Shown here piece by piece: positions 24,088 through 32,739 of a DNA stretch of 64,000 bases. The stretch comes from Prauserella cavernicola (GTDB lineage Bacteria; Actinomycetota; Actinomycetes; Mycobacteriales; Pseudonocardiaceae). Numbering within the stretch: position 1 is the first letter of the stretch; the number at the start of each line of letters is the position of its first letter. The notes below the pieces were generated by a model. It had not been told where the DNA came from. It made no database searches and saw only the letters and a list, made by a program, of their open reading frames with translations. The position numbers and the translations under genes were made by a program. The stretch is from contig NZ_JAENJH010000007.1 of assembly GCF_016595675.1 (NCBI RefSeq), positions 1 to 64,000 on the forward strand, given 5' to 3'.

Positions 24088-25065
24088 ATGAACGCGGGCA
24101 CCCGCGTGGTCGGCGCTCTCATTGGAATCACCGCATTCGTCGTCTCCGGCTGCGGCGGTGGCGCCTCGTCGGCGGATTCCGCTCAGGGCGGGGAATTCAC
24201 GCTGAGAATCGGCGCGACATCGGTGACCGGAACTCCTGCGGGCTCGCTCGGCTGGGGGGACAAGGAGGAGATCCTCGCGGACGAGCTCGCTTCCGCCGGG
24301 GTCACCGACATCGAGTACTCGTTCTTCCAGTCCGGAAAGGACGTGGTCGCCGCACTGCTCAGCGGTGCCGTGGACGTGGCGGCCGTCGGCGACAACCCCG
24401 CGCTGACCGCGAAGGGTAACGGCGCCGACCTCACCTTGCTGGCACTCGACAGCGTCAACGGCGACACCTGGCTCATCGGAGCCAAGGCCGGGCCCACGAC
24501 CATCGAGGGGCTGGCAGGCAAGGACGTCACCGCGCCGCAGGGCACGATCCGCGACCGCGCGGCCAGGCAGCTGATCGACCTCGCCGGGCTCACCGGGCGG
24601 ATCGAGGTCAAGGACGTGCCGACGCCCGAGTCGATCGCGGGACTGAGCTCCGGTTCCGTCGACGCCACGCTCGTCGGCGACACCGGCGCGGTCGACCTGG
24701 CCAACCGAGGGTTCCCCGTGATCGACAAGACGTCGAACCACCGCGGGATCGGCAGCACCGGTGCCACCGTGGCGCTCACCGAGTTCGTCGACGCGCACCC
24801 GGGCTTCACCGAGGCCTGGCAGGACGCCGTCACCGCGACCAACAGTGACATCGCCGCGAACCTCGGCGCCTACACGGAGTGGGTCGCCCAGATCGACGGC
24901 GTGGAGGTCGAGCTGGTGCGCGAGGCCACGAAGGCCGACACGTTCAACACCGAGCCGTTCCCGGACGTTGGCGTGGAACAGCTGCAGTCGGCGCACGACT
25001 TCCTCCATGACAGCGGCGCGTTCGAGACCCCGTTCGACGTGCGGCAGTGGATCGGGCTGTCATGA
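24088..25065 (+). CDS. SsuA-type ABC binding lipoprotein, importer 1
   Basis: 325-residue solute-binding protein. The signal peptide VVGALIGITAFVVSGC ends in a lipobox, which fixes ATG 24088 over an upstream GTG. The mature part has the NrtA/SsuA/TauA pattern: LRIGATSVTGTPAGSLGWG, SGKDVVAALLSGAVDVAAVGDNPA and ATLVGDTGAVDLA. These proteins bind sulfonates, sulfate esters, taurine or thiamine precursors. Neighbouring monooxygenases favour an organosulfur ligand. First gene of the plus arm; overlaps the permease by four bases. Confidence 0.88.
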   Translation: MNAGTRVVGALIGITAFVVSGCGGGASSADSAQGGEFTLRIGATSVTGTPAGSLGWGDKEEILADELASAGVTDIEYSFFQSGKDVVAALLSGAVDVAAVGDNPALTAKGNGADLTLLALDSVNGDTWLIGAKAGPTTIEGLAGKDVTAPQGTIRDRAARQLIDLAGLTGRIEVKDVPTPESIAGLSSGSVDATLVGDTGAVDLANRGFPVIDKTSNHRGIGSTGATVALTEFVDAHPGFTEAWQDAVTATNSDIAANLGAYTEWVAQIDGVEVELVREATKADTFNTEPFPDVGVEQLQSAHDFLHDSGAFETPFDVRQWIGLS

Positions 25066-25925
25066 CCGCGGTGACGTCGCACCATCGGCCGGTCACCGCC
25101 GCGGAGCCGGGCCCGCTGGTCGACGTGGTGGCCGAGCCGCTGACGCGAGGTGCACGCCGTTCCCGCGTTCCGCGCTGGCTGCGGCGGCTGTCGGGCCCGT
25201 TCGTGTTGTTGCTGGCATGGGCGGTCTCCGCGGAGGCGGGCTGGCTCAACAGGGATCTGTTCCCGCCGCCGGGCGAGGTCTTCGGCGCGGCCTGGGACCT
25301 GCTCGCCAGCGGGCAACTGCAGGCGCACGTGGGCCAGTCGATGCTGCGGGTGCTCACCGGCACCGTGCTGGGCGTGCTCGCAGGAGTGGTGATCGCCGTC
25401 GTCGCGGGGCTCACCCGGATCGGCGAGGACCTGCTCGACTCCACGATGCAGGTGTTCAAGGCGGTGCCGAACTTCGCGCTCACCCCGCTGCTGGTGATCT
25501 GGATGGGCATCGGTGAGGGCCCGAAGATCCTGCTCATCACGTTGGGCGTCGCGATCGCGATCTACATCAACACCTACAGCGGCATCCGTTCGGTGGACGC
25601 CCAGCTCGTCGAGGTGGCGCAGACGGTCGGCGCGAAGCGTTCGACGCTCATCCGCCACATCGTGCTTCCTGGTGCCACGCCCGGATTCCTCGTCGGGCTG
25701 CGGCTGGGCCTGAGCAGCGCGTGGCTGAGCCTCATCTTCGCCGAGACGATCAACACCACGGAGGGGATCGGGTTCCTGATGTCGCGGGCGCAGACTCTGC
25801 TCCAGTTCGACGTCTCGGTGCTGATCATCCTCATCTACGCCGTCGCAGGGCTGGCCAGCTACGCGCTGGTCCGGTTACTCGAGCGCAGGCTTCTGGCCTG
25901 GCGTAACGGTTTCCAGGGAGTGTGA
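25062..25925 (+). CDS. ssuC: SsuC-type ABC permease, importer 1
   Basis: 287-residue permease with about six helices (LSGPFVLLLAWAVSAEAGWL onward) and the coupling loop VEVAQTVGAKRSTLIRHIVLP. The substrate-group symbol is family-level only. ATGA overlap with the binding protein gene. Forms the channel of importer 1 together with the ATPase four bases downstream. Confidence 0.85.
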   Translation: MTAVTSHHRPVTAAEPGPLVDVVAEPLTRGARRSRVPRWLRRLSGPFVLLLAWAVSAEAGWLNRDLFPPPGEVFGAAWDLLASGQLQAHVGQSMLRVLTGTVLGVLAGVVIAVVAGLTRIGEDLLDSTMQVFKAVPNFALTPLLVIWMGIGEGPKILLITLGVAIAIYINTYSGIRSVDAQLVEVAQTVGAKRSTLIRHIVLPGATPGFLVGLRLGLSSAWLSLIFAETINTTEGIGFLMSRAQTLLQFDVSVLIILIYAVAGLASYALVRLLERRLLAWRNGFQGV

Positions 25926-25929
25926 GGCG

Positions 25930-26655
25930 ATGACGACCGATGCGGCGGTGCGAATCCGCTCGGCGCGACGGGCTTTCGGGACCCAGCAGGTGTTGTCGGG
26001 GCTCGACCTGGACATCGTGGAGGGCGAGTTCGTCGCGATGCTCGGCCACAGCGGCTCCGGCAAGAGCACGCTGCTGCGTGCGATGGCGGGGCTCGATCCG
26101 GAGGTGACCGGATCTGTACTGGTGCCCCGCGAGCGCGCGGTGGTGTTCCAGAACCCCCGGTTGCTGCCGTGGCGGCGGGTGCTGCCCAACGTTACGTTCG
26201 CGCTCGCCGCCGGAGACGCGCGGCAGCGGGGACGCGCGGCACTCGCCGAGGTGGGGCTCGCGGCGAAGGAACAGGCATGGCCCGCGACGCTCTCCGGTGG
26301 AGAGGCACAGCGCGTGTCACTGGCCAGGGCTCTGGTGCGGGAGCCGAAACTGCTGTTGCTGGACGAGCCGTTCGGCGCGCTCGACGCGCTGACCCGCCTG
26401 AAGATGTACGAGCTGCTGCGCGCGCTGTGCGACCGGCACCGGCCCGCCGTACTCCACGTGACGCACGACGTCGACGAGGCGATCCTGCTCGCCGACCGGG
26501 TCACCGTGCTGCGGGACGGCCTGGTGCGCCTGGATCTTCCGGTCGGCCTGCCCGCTCCGCGCTCGCGCACCAGTCCTGACTTCGCAGGCCTCCGGCAGCG
26601 GCTGCTCGGCGAGCTCGGCGTCACCGAGAGCATCGGAACAGGGAGCCACTCATGA
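25930..26655 (+). CDS. ssuB: SsuB-type ABC ATPase, importer 1
   Basis: 241 residues. Walker A GHSGSGKSTLLRAMAGL, Q-loop FQNPRLLPWRRV (the LLPW form typical of the nitrate/sulfonate/taurine group), signature LSGGEAQRVSLARAL, Walker B LLLLDEPFGALDALTR and H-loop VTHDVDEA. It overlaps the flavoprotein gene by four bases, so import and the redox pair are co-expressed. The symbol is family-level. Confidence 0.9.
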   Translation: MTTDAAVRIRSARRAFGTQQVLSGLDLDIVEGEFVAMLGHSGSGKSTLLRAMAGLDPEVTGSVLVPRERAVVFQNPRLLPWRRVLPNVTFALAAGDARQRGRAALAEVGLAAKEQAWPATLSGGEAQRVSLARALVREPKLLLLDEPFGALDALTRLKMYELLRALCDRHRPAVLHVTHDVDEAILLADRVTVLRDGLVRLDLPVGLPAPRSRTSPDFAGLRQRLLGELGVTESIGTGSHS

Positions 26656-28250
26656 GTACCGGCGACGCCCTCGAGGCCGATGTCCTGGTGCTCGGTGGCG
26701 GGCCCGCGGGTGCGTGGGCCGCGCTGTCCGCCGCCGAGTCCGGAGCCCGCGTGGTGCTGGCCGACAAGGGGTACTGCGGCACGAGTGGCGCCACCGCCTC
26801 GGGCGGCAACAACCTGTGGCACCTCCCGCCGGGGCCGCGCCGCGACGAGGCCATCCTCGCCAGGCAGCACAAGGGCGCTCACCTCACCGACGCCGGCTGG
26901 ATGGACCGGGTCCTCGACACGACCTACCGGCGCGTCGGCGAGCTCGCCGACTGGGGCTATCCGTTTCCTCACCACGACGGAGTCCAGCGCAGGAGTAGCG
27001 TGCAGGGGCCCGAGTACATGCGCAGGATGCGTCGCCGGGTCCACCGCGCGGGGGTGCGGATCCTCGACCACCACCCGGCGCTCGAACTGCTCGCCGACTC
27101 CGACGGTGTGGTCTCCGGAGCCGCGGGCCTGGCCCGGCAGCGCGAGCACAGGCCCTGGCGGGTCAGTGCCCGCGCGGTCGTGATCGCCACCGGCGGCTGC
27201 GCGTTCCTGTCCGGTGGTTTCGGGACCAATGTGGACACTGGAGACGGCCTGCTGATCGCTGCCGAGGCGGGCGCGGAGCTCTCGGGCATGGAGTTCTCCA
27301 CCGCCTACGCCCTGTCGCCGAAGTGGGGCGTCCACACCAAGGGCCTCATGCTCCAGTTCGCGTCGTACTACGACGAGCGCGGCACACTCCTCGACCTCCC
27401 GGCCGGCGTCCCGCCGAGGCAGGCCGCCGCGCTGCTGCTGGCGCGCGGGCAGCGGGTGTTCGCCAGGCTCGACCGAGCGCCGCGGCACCTGCGGGCCGCG
27501 ATGCGCGAGGCCCAGCCGAACTACTTCCTGCCACTGGAGAAGGCGGGCGTCGACGTGTTCACCCAGACCTATCCGCTGCGGCTGGTCTACGAGGGAACCG
27601 TGCGCGGCAGCGGCGGACTTCGCGTGCTCACCGAGGACTGCGCCACCACGGTGCCCGGCCTGTTCGCCGCGGGCGACGCCGCGACGCGCGAGCTCGTCAC
27701 CGGCGCGATCAGCGGGGGCGGCAGCCACAACGGGGCGTGGGCGATCTCGTCCGGAACGTTCGCGGGACGGGGCGCGGCCGGGTTCGCGCGGCGCCGCGGC
27801 CGGCCCGAGCGCGGTCTGGCACCGCTGGGCCGGGCGGGCCTGCGTCCCACCGGCCCCCACACGCTGACCCCGAAGGAGGTCGTCGCCGCCGCTCAGGAGC
27901 ACATCCTGCCGCCGCACAGGAGCTACCTGCGCGCCGGTGTCGCGCTGCGTGCGTCGCGGGTGAGTCTGGAAGGGCTGTGGCGGGAGACGACCACGGGCCT
28001 GTCGGGCACCGGCCGCGACCGGCTGCGCGCTCGCCAGGCCGCCTCGCTGGTCGCGCACGCGCGCTGGATCACCGCCGCGGCGCTCGCACGAGCCGAGTCG
28101 CGCGGCATGCACCGGAGAACCGATCTGCCGCAGCGCAATCCCGCGCTGGACCACCGGATTCTCACCGGCGGCCTCGACGAGGTCTGGACCCGGCCCGACC
28201 CGGTGCTGCCCGTGCTTCTGCCCGCCCGTGACGAGGAGCGTGCCTCGTGA
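26652..28250 (+). CDS. FAD-dependent oxidoreductase, AprA/fumarate-reductase-like
   Basis: 532 residues. The dinucleotide fold starts VLVLGGGPAGAWAALSAAES, followed by GTSGATASGGNN, the FAD contact of the succinate dehydrogenase/fumarate reductase/APS-reductase flavoprotein family. A second FAD motif, VPGLFAAGDAATRELVTGAISGG, comes near residue 335. The C-terminal helical domain resembles AprA rather than SdhA. The next gene is a two-cluster ferredoxin, the AprB position. Flavoprotein-ferredoxin pairs like this occur beside Ssu-type importers, but their reaction is not established to my knowledge. A sulfur-oxyanion or flavin-reducing role is possible. Confidence 0.82.
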   Translation: MSTGDALEADVLVLGGGPAGAWAALSAAESGARVVLADKGYCGTSGATASGGNNLWHLPPGPRRDEAILARQHKGAHLTDAGWMDRVLDTTYRRVGELADWGYPFPHHDGVQRRSSVQGPEYMRRMRRRVHRAGVRILDHHPALELLADSDGVVSGAAGLARQREHRPWRVSARAVVIATGGCAFLSGGFGTNVDTGDGLLIAAEAGAELSGMEFSTAYALSPKWGVHTKGLMLQFASYYDERGTLLDLPAGVPPRQAAALLLARGQRVFARLDRAPRHLRAAMREAQPNYFLPLEKAGVDVFTQTYPLRLVYEGTVRGSGGLRVLTEDCATTVPGLFAAGDAATRELVTGAISGGGSHNGAWAISSGTFAGRGAAGFARRRGRPERGLAPLGRAGLRPTGPHTLTPKEVVAAAQEHILPPHRSYLRAGVALRASRVSLEGLWRETTTGLSGTGRDRLRARQAASLVAHARWITAAALARAESRGMHRRTDLPQRNPALDHRILTGGLDEVWTRPDPVLPVLLPARDEERAS

Positions 28251-28603
28251 TCGAGATCGTCAGCTCCGCGCGGTGCGTCGCGTGCGACCTCTGCATCAAG
28301 GTCTGTCCCACCGACGTTTTCGAACGCGGTGCAGACGGGATTCCGGTGATCGCCCGTCAGGACGACTGTCAGACCTGTTTCATGTGCGAGGTGTACTGCC
28401 CGACGGACGCGCTCTACGTCGCCCCGTTGGGCGATCCCGCACCACCGGACTCGCCGCACACCGATGAGGACGCGCTCGTACAGCGGGGAGAGCTCGGGGC
28501 CTACCGGGCGGCGGTGGGCTGGGGCAGGGGCCGGGCTCCGGGCGCCAGCCTCGACAAGAACTATCTGTTCACCCAGGATGCTCCCGCGCGCGAGCAGCGG
28601 TGA
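28247..28603 (+). CDS. Two [4Fe-4S] ferredoxin, AprB-like partner
   Basis: 118 residues. Two complete cluster motifs, CVACDLCIKVCP (about 10-21) and CQTCFMCEVYCP (about 42-53), then a 60-residue tail without cysteines that could wrap a partner, as AprB does. The GTG start overlaps the flavoprotein stop (GTGA). It very likely passes electrons to or from that flavoprotein. Confidence 0.9.
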   Translation: MIEIVSSARCVACDLCIKVCPTDVFERGADGIPVIARQDDCQTCFMCEVYCPTDALYVAPLGDPAPPDSPHTDEDALVQRGELGAYRAAVGWGRGRAPGASLDKNYLFTQDAPAREQR

Positions 28604-28774
28604 ACTCGCCTGTATCCGGCGAGGAACTTTTATTTTCAGGAATATCAAAAACAATCTGAAACAAATTGACGCGTTTCCGGATCGCGAGACGTTATTGACG
28701 GTCACGTTCGATGACGGAAGCATCGGTTCCCCTAACACGAACGGTTTCCTGTTCACGGTCGGTCGGGAGAATTC
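28604..28774 (+). promoter_or_regulatory. AT-rich gap with probable internal promoter
   Basis: 171 bp of clearly lower GC than its surroundings (AAAACAATCTGAAACAAATT near 28650) separate the ferredoxin gene from the second importer. No believable gene reads through it. The composition and the new ribosome site at the end suggest a separate promoter for importer 2. No symmetric operator stands out. Confidence 0.4.
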
Positions 28775-29605
28775 GTGACCATTTCCATTGCGGGCGATGT
28801 CGTGCGCGCGCCGGACGGGCAGGGCGAGTCACCGCCACCCGGCCGGGGCAGGCGCAGGCGGCGGCCTGACCTGCGTCGGTGGATCAGTCCACTGGCTCTC
28901 GTGGTGCTGTGGCAGGTCGTCAGCGCCACGGGGCTGCTTCCGCCGGACAAGCTGAGTTCGCCGTGGACGGTCCTGCAGGCAGGCGTCGACACGGCGCGCA
29001 CGGGGGAGCTCGGTGACGCCTTCGCCGTCTCGGTGGGCCGCGTCGGCATCGGGTTCGTGCTCGGTGCCTCGGTCGCCCTGGTGCTCGGGGTCGTCGCAGG
29101 ACTGTCCCGCTGGGGAAACTACCTGATCGATCCGCCGGTGCAGATGTTGCGCACGCTGCCTTTCCTCGGGCTGATCCCGTTGTTCATCCTCTGGTTCGGC
29201 ATCGGGGAACAGCCCAAGGTTATGCTCGTGGCGCTCGGTGTCGCGTTCCCGCTGTACCTCAACATCCATTCCGGCATCCGCAACGTCGACGACCAGCTGA
29301 TCGAGGCCACCACGGCGCTCGGCTACACCCGCTGGGAGCGGCTGGTGCACGTGGTGCTCCCGGCCGCGGTGCCGCAGACCCTCGTGGGGCTGCGCCAGTC
29401 GCTCGGCATCGCGTGGCTCGCGCTGATCGTGGGCGAGACCGTGAACGCCGACGCCGGCCTCGGCTACCTGATCAACAACGCGCGGGAGTTCCTGCGCACC
29501 GACGTGATCGTGGTGGGACTCGTGGTCTATGCGGTGCTGGGCCTGGCGACCGACGCCGTCGTCCGGCTCATCGAGAGGAGGGCCCTGCGATGGCGGGGGA
29601 ACTGA
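28775..29605 (+). CDS. ssuC: SsuC-type ABC permease, importer 2
   Basis: 276-residue permease. A basic N-terminal segment (RGRRRRRPDLRR) precedes six helices; the coupling loop is IEATTALGYTRWERLVHVVLP. It differs clearly from the importer-1 permease, so this is a second system, not a recent duplicate. GTG start. The gene order here is permease-ATPase-binding protein, the reverse of importer 1. The symbol is family-level. Confidence 0.85.
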   Translation: MTISIAGDVVRAPDGQGESPPPGRGRRRRRPDLRRWISPLALVVLWQVVSATGLLPPDKLSSPWTVLQAGVDTARTGELGDAFAVSVGRVGIGFVLGASVALVLGVVAGLSRWGNYLIDPPVQMLRTLPFLGLIPLFILWFGIGEQPKVMLVALGVAFPLYLNIHSGIRNVDDQLIEATTALGYTRWERLVHVVLPAAVPQTLVGLRQSLGIAWLALIVGETVNADAGLGYLINNAREFLRTDVIVVGLVVYAVLGLATDAVVRLIERRALRWRGN

Positions 29606-30303
29606 TCGTCCAGGTGGAGGGCCTCACGAAGCGGTTCGGGCAGCGGTCCGTGCTGTCGTCGCTCGACGTGCGGATCGGCCATGGCGAGTTCGTCGCGCTG
29701 CTCGGGCGCAGCGGTTCCGGCAAGTCGACCCTGCTGCGGGTCCTCGCCGGGCTCGACACCGAGGTGGAGGGTTCCGTGCGGGTGGAGGGCACCGTGTCGG
29801 TGGCGTTCCAGCAGCCGAGGATCCTGCCGTGGCGGCGGGTGTGGCGCAACGTCGTGCTCGGTCTCCGGGACCAGGGCCGTGACCGGTCACTGGCGGAGCG
29901 TGCGCTGGCCGAGGTGCGTCTTGACGGGCACGCCGACGCCTGGCCACGCACACTCTCCGGCGGCGAGGCTCAGCGCGTGTCGCTCGCCAGGGCGCTGGTG
30001 CGCGAGCCGGACCTGCTGCTGCTCGACGAGCCGTTCGGCGCACTCGACGCGCTCACGCGGCTCGCGATGCACCGGCTGGTCGAGCAGCTGTGGCGGGAGC
30101 ACCGGCCGGGGGTGCTGCTCGTGACGCACGACGTGGACGAGGCGTTGCAGCTGGCCGACCGGGTGCTGGTACTCGGCCAGGAGGGCCGCATCGTCAGCGA
30201 GTACCCGCTCGCCCTGGCGCGGCCGAGGCGAATCGACGACCAGCTCGGCGTGCGTGCCGAGATCCTCAACGACCTGGGAGTGACCGAGTATGCGAGCACG
30301 TAG
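29590..30303 (+). CDS. ssuB: SsuB-type ABC ATPase, importer 2
   Basis: 237 residues with Walker A GRSGSGKSTLLRVLAGL, Q-loop FQQPRILPWRRV, signature LSGGEAQRVSLARAL, Walker B LLLLDEPFGALDALTR and H-loop VTHDVDEA. The ATG at 29590 lies 16 bp inside the permease gene, a strong translational link. Closely similar in motifs to the importer-1 ATPase. Confidence 0.9.
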   Translation: MAGELIVQVEGLTKRFGQRSVLSSLDVRIGHGEFVALLGRSGSGKSTLLRVLAGLDTEVEGSVRVEGTVSVAFQQPRILPWRRVWRNVVLGLRDQGRDRSLAERALAEVRLDGHADAWPRTLSGGEAQRVSLARALVREPDLLLLDEPFGALDALTRLAMHRLVEQLWREHRPGVLLVTHDVDEALQLADRVLVLGQEGRIVSEYPLALARPRRIDDQLGVRAEILNDLGVTEYAST

Positions 30304-31306
30304 GGCTCTGTCCGCCGTCCTGCTCCTGATGGCGGGCGCGGGGCTGGCCGGCTGCGGTGGTGGAGAACAGGAACGCTCCGCGGAGGAACCCGCGCCGGTG
30401 AGCGAGTCCGAGCTGGCGAACGTGACCGTGCGGATCGGTGATCAGAAGGGCGGGTCGCAGGCGCTGCTGCGCGCAGCGGGCACGCTCGACGACCTGCCGT
30501 ACAAGATCGAGTGGTCGACGTTCACCTCGGGCCCGCCCCTGCTGGAGGCGGCTTCGGCCGGTGCGGTGGACATCGGCAGGGTCGGCAACACGCCGCCGAT
30601 CTTCTCGGCCGCGGCGAACGCGAACATCTCCGTCGTCTCGGCCGCCCAGCGCGATGTCGCGGGCGACGCGCTGCTCGTGCGCGAGGACTCGCCGCTGCGC
30701 GAGGTCGGTGAGCTGCGCGGCAAGAGGGTGGGCGTCGCCAAGGGCAGCTCCGCGCACGGCCAGCTGCTGTACCTGCTGCAGAAGGCCGGGTTATCCACAC
30801 AGGACGTCGAACTGTCCTATTTGCAGCCTGCCGACGCCTACGGTGCCTTCACCCAGGGGCAGGTCGATGCATGGGCGGTGTGGGAACCGTACTCGTCGCA
30901 GGCGCGGCTCGAGGCCGGTGCGCGAGTGCTGGCCGATGGGGTGGGCACCGCGAACGGCTACACGTTCCAGGTCGCCGGCGTCGGCGCGCTCGCCGACGCG
31001 GGGACGAACTCCGCGATCCGGGACTACGTGGTGCGGCTCGCCGAGGCGCAGCAGTGGGCCGACACCCACCGCGACGAGTGGGCGCGGGCATGGTCGGCCG
31101 ACACGGGGCTGGACCCCGAGGTGGCGCGCGCCGCGGCGCAGACCTTCCTCGACCTGCCCGTGCCTCTCGACGACGCGGTGGTGGAATCCGAGCAGAAGCT
31201 CGCCGATGCGTTCACCGAGGAGGGCGTACTGCCCGGTGCGGTCGCCTTCGGCGATTTCGTCGACCGCCGGTTCGCGGCCGACCTGGCCCCGCTCCTCGAG
31301 CCGTGA
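30290..31306 (+). CDS. SsuA-type ABC binding lipoprotein, importer 2
   Basis: 338 residues. Signal ALSAVLLLMAGAGLAGC with lipobox, then an SsuA-like mature domain: VRIGDQKGGSQALLRAAGTL, FTSGPPLLEAASAGAVDIGRVGNTPP, RGKRVGVAKGSSAHGQLLYLL and DAWAVWEPY. These motifs match aliphatic-sulfonate binding proteins more closely than the importer-1 protein does. The start lies 14 bp inside the ATPase gene. Confidence 0.9.
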   Translation: MRARRALSAVLLLMAGAGLAGCGGGEQERSAEEPAPVSESELANVTVRIGDQKGGSQALLRAAGTLDDLPYKIEWSTFTSGPPLLEAASAGAVDIGRVGNTPPIFSAAANANISVVSAAQRDVAGDALLVREDSPLREVGELRGKRVGVAKGSSAHGQLLYLLQKAGLSTQDVELSYLQPADAYGAFTQGQVDAWAVWEPYSSQARLEAGARVLADGVGTANGYTFQVAGVGALADAGTNSAIRDYVVRLAEAQQWADTHRDEWARAWSADTGLDPEVARAAAQTFLDLPVPLDDAVVESEQKLADAFTEEGVLPGAVAFGDFVDRRFAADLAPLLEP

Positions 31307-31352
31307 TGAGTCGTGGGTTCTCTGTGTCGTGGCAGGAGAAAGGGCGGGTGAC

Positions 31353-31505
31353 ATGACCGATACGGATGCCGGTGCCGGTTCGGAGGACGACGGGCAGCGG
31401 TCTCGGCGCTGGCGGATCAACGAGGACTGGGCCGCCACCGTCGTGGGGCTGATGCTGCTGGCGCTGGTGCTGGCAGGCGTCGTCCCGGAAGGGCTGGTGC
31501 CGTGA
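31353..31505 (+). CDS. 50-aa membrane peptide matching the N-terminus of YeiH-type exporters
   Basis: Small protein with the segment RRWRINEDWAATVVGLMLLALVLAGVVP. The NEDW plus one helix resembles the extra N-terminal segment of long UPF0324/YeiH proteins, while the next gene, a YeiH protein, lacks it. AGGAG precedes ATG 31353, and its stop overlaps the exporter start (TGATG). It is therefore probably a split-off subunit made in equal amounts with the exporter. Confidence 0.65.
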   Translation: MTDTDAGAGSEDDGQRSRRWRINEDWAATVVGLMLLALVLAGVVPEGLVP

Positions 31506-32647
31506 TGAGCACACCGGCGACTCCCGAGGGTTCCGCGCCCGCGGGCACGGAACCCTCCGACACCTCGCGCGCCACGGTGGCGTGGACGCTGGCCGGCCTG
31601 GTGGTGGTGCTCGGGCTGGCGGCATTGACCCGGTTCCTGGAACAGAACGTCCCCGACTGGTCGGAGGGCACGGCCCTGGGCGAGTTCGCGGCCGGGGTGG
31701 AATTCCCGGTGTACGCGATCATCCTGGGATTGCTCGGCAACCTGGTGCTGTCCCGCGCGGGGGTGCGTGACCGCCTGGCGGCGGCGTTTCGCACCGAGTT
31801 CTTCATCAAGACGGGTCTGGTGTTACTGGGCGCCTCGATCAATCTCGCGGTGCTGGTCGAGGCCGCGGGTCCGGCGATCGCGCAGGCGTTCTTGCTGATC
31901 GTGCTGGTGTTCGGCTTCACGTGGTGGCTCGGTGGCAGGCTCGGCCTCAACGACAAGCTCAGGGCGCTGCTCGCGTCCGCGGTGTCGATCTGTGGCGTCA
32001 GCGCTGCCATCGCGGCCGCGGGCGCGGTGCAGGCGAAGAAGGAACAGCTCGCGTACACGGCGAGCCTCGTCATCCTGTTCGCGTTGCCGTCGATCTTCCT
32101 GCTGCCCGCGCTGGCTGAAGGGTTCGGGCTCGCTCCGCAGGTGGCCGGTGCGTGGATCGGCGGCAACATCGACACGACGGCGGCCGTGACCGCCGCGGGG
32201 TCTCTCGTGGGGGAGGAGGCCCTGCAGGTTGCGGCGATCGTCAAGACGACCCAGAACGCGCTGATGGGCGTGGTGGCCGTCGCGTTGACGGCCTACTTCG
32301 CACTGCGCGTCGAGCGCGCTCCCTCGGCGAAGGGACACGCGTTGCGGTCGCTGTGGTCGCGCTTCCCGAAGTTCGTCCTGGGATTCATCGCCGCGTCGAT
32401 CATCGCGTCGGTGTATCTGAACAGCGTCGGCGCGGACCAGGGTGAGGCGGCGATCGACGTGGTCAACGACCTCCGGACGTGGTTCCTCATCCTGGCGTTC
32501 GTCTCCATCGGACTGGAGTTCCGCGTGGCACCGTTGAAGGAGGCGGGCTGGCGGCCGATCGGACTGTTCGCCTCGGCCACCGTGTTCAACCTGCTGGCGG
32601 GCCTCGGCCTGGCGAGCTGGCTCTTCGCGAACGTCAGCATCACCTGA
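31505..32647 (+). CDS. YeiH/UPF0324-family putative sulfite/sulfate exporter
   Basis: 380 residues, about ten membrane helices. Family features include EFFIKTGLVLLGASINL, SAVSICGVSAAIAAAGAVQAKKE, WIGGNIDTTAAVTAAG and IVKTTQNALMG. The family is annotated as putative sulfate exporters; no transport assay is known to me for this branch. In a locus with up to three desulfonating-type monooxygenases, sulfite export would relieve toxicity. ATG at 31505; GTG at 31502 is an alternative. Confidence 0.85.
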   Translation: MSTPATPEGSAPAGTEPSDTSRATVAWTLAGLVVVLGLAALTRFLEQNVPDWSEGTALGEFAAGVEFPVYAIILGLLGNLVLSRAGVRDRLAAAFRTEFFIKTGLVLLGASINLAVLVEAAGPAIAQAFLLIVLVFGFTWWLGGRLGLNDKLRALLASAVSICGVSAAIAAAGAVQAKKEQLAYTASLVILFALPSIFLLPALAEGFGLAPQVAGAWIGGNIDTTAAVTAAGSLVGEEALQVAAIVKTTQNALMGVVAVALTAYFALRVERAPSAKGHALRSLWSRFPKFVLGFIAASIIASVYLNSVGADQGEAAIDVVNDLRTWFLILAFVSIGLEFRVAPLKEAGWRPIGLFASATVFNLLAGLGLASWLFANVSIT

Positions 32648-32739
32648 CGAGGGCGCCCGCCCCACGCTCCCAGCGTGGCGCAGATCCAACATCGCACGGC
32701 CGGCTGCTACCGGCTGCCGCGAACGGAAGGAGCACCGGT

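Noticed and set aside
28464-28778. A plus-strand frame spanning the gap before importer 2
   Set aside because: It overlaps the ferredoxin gene in another frame and then crosses an AT-rich promoter-like stretch; composition does not look coding.
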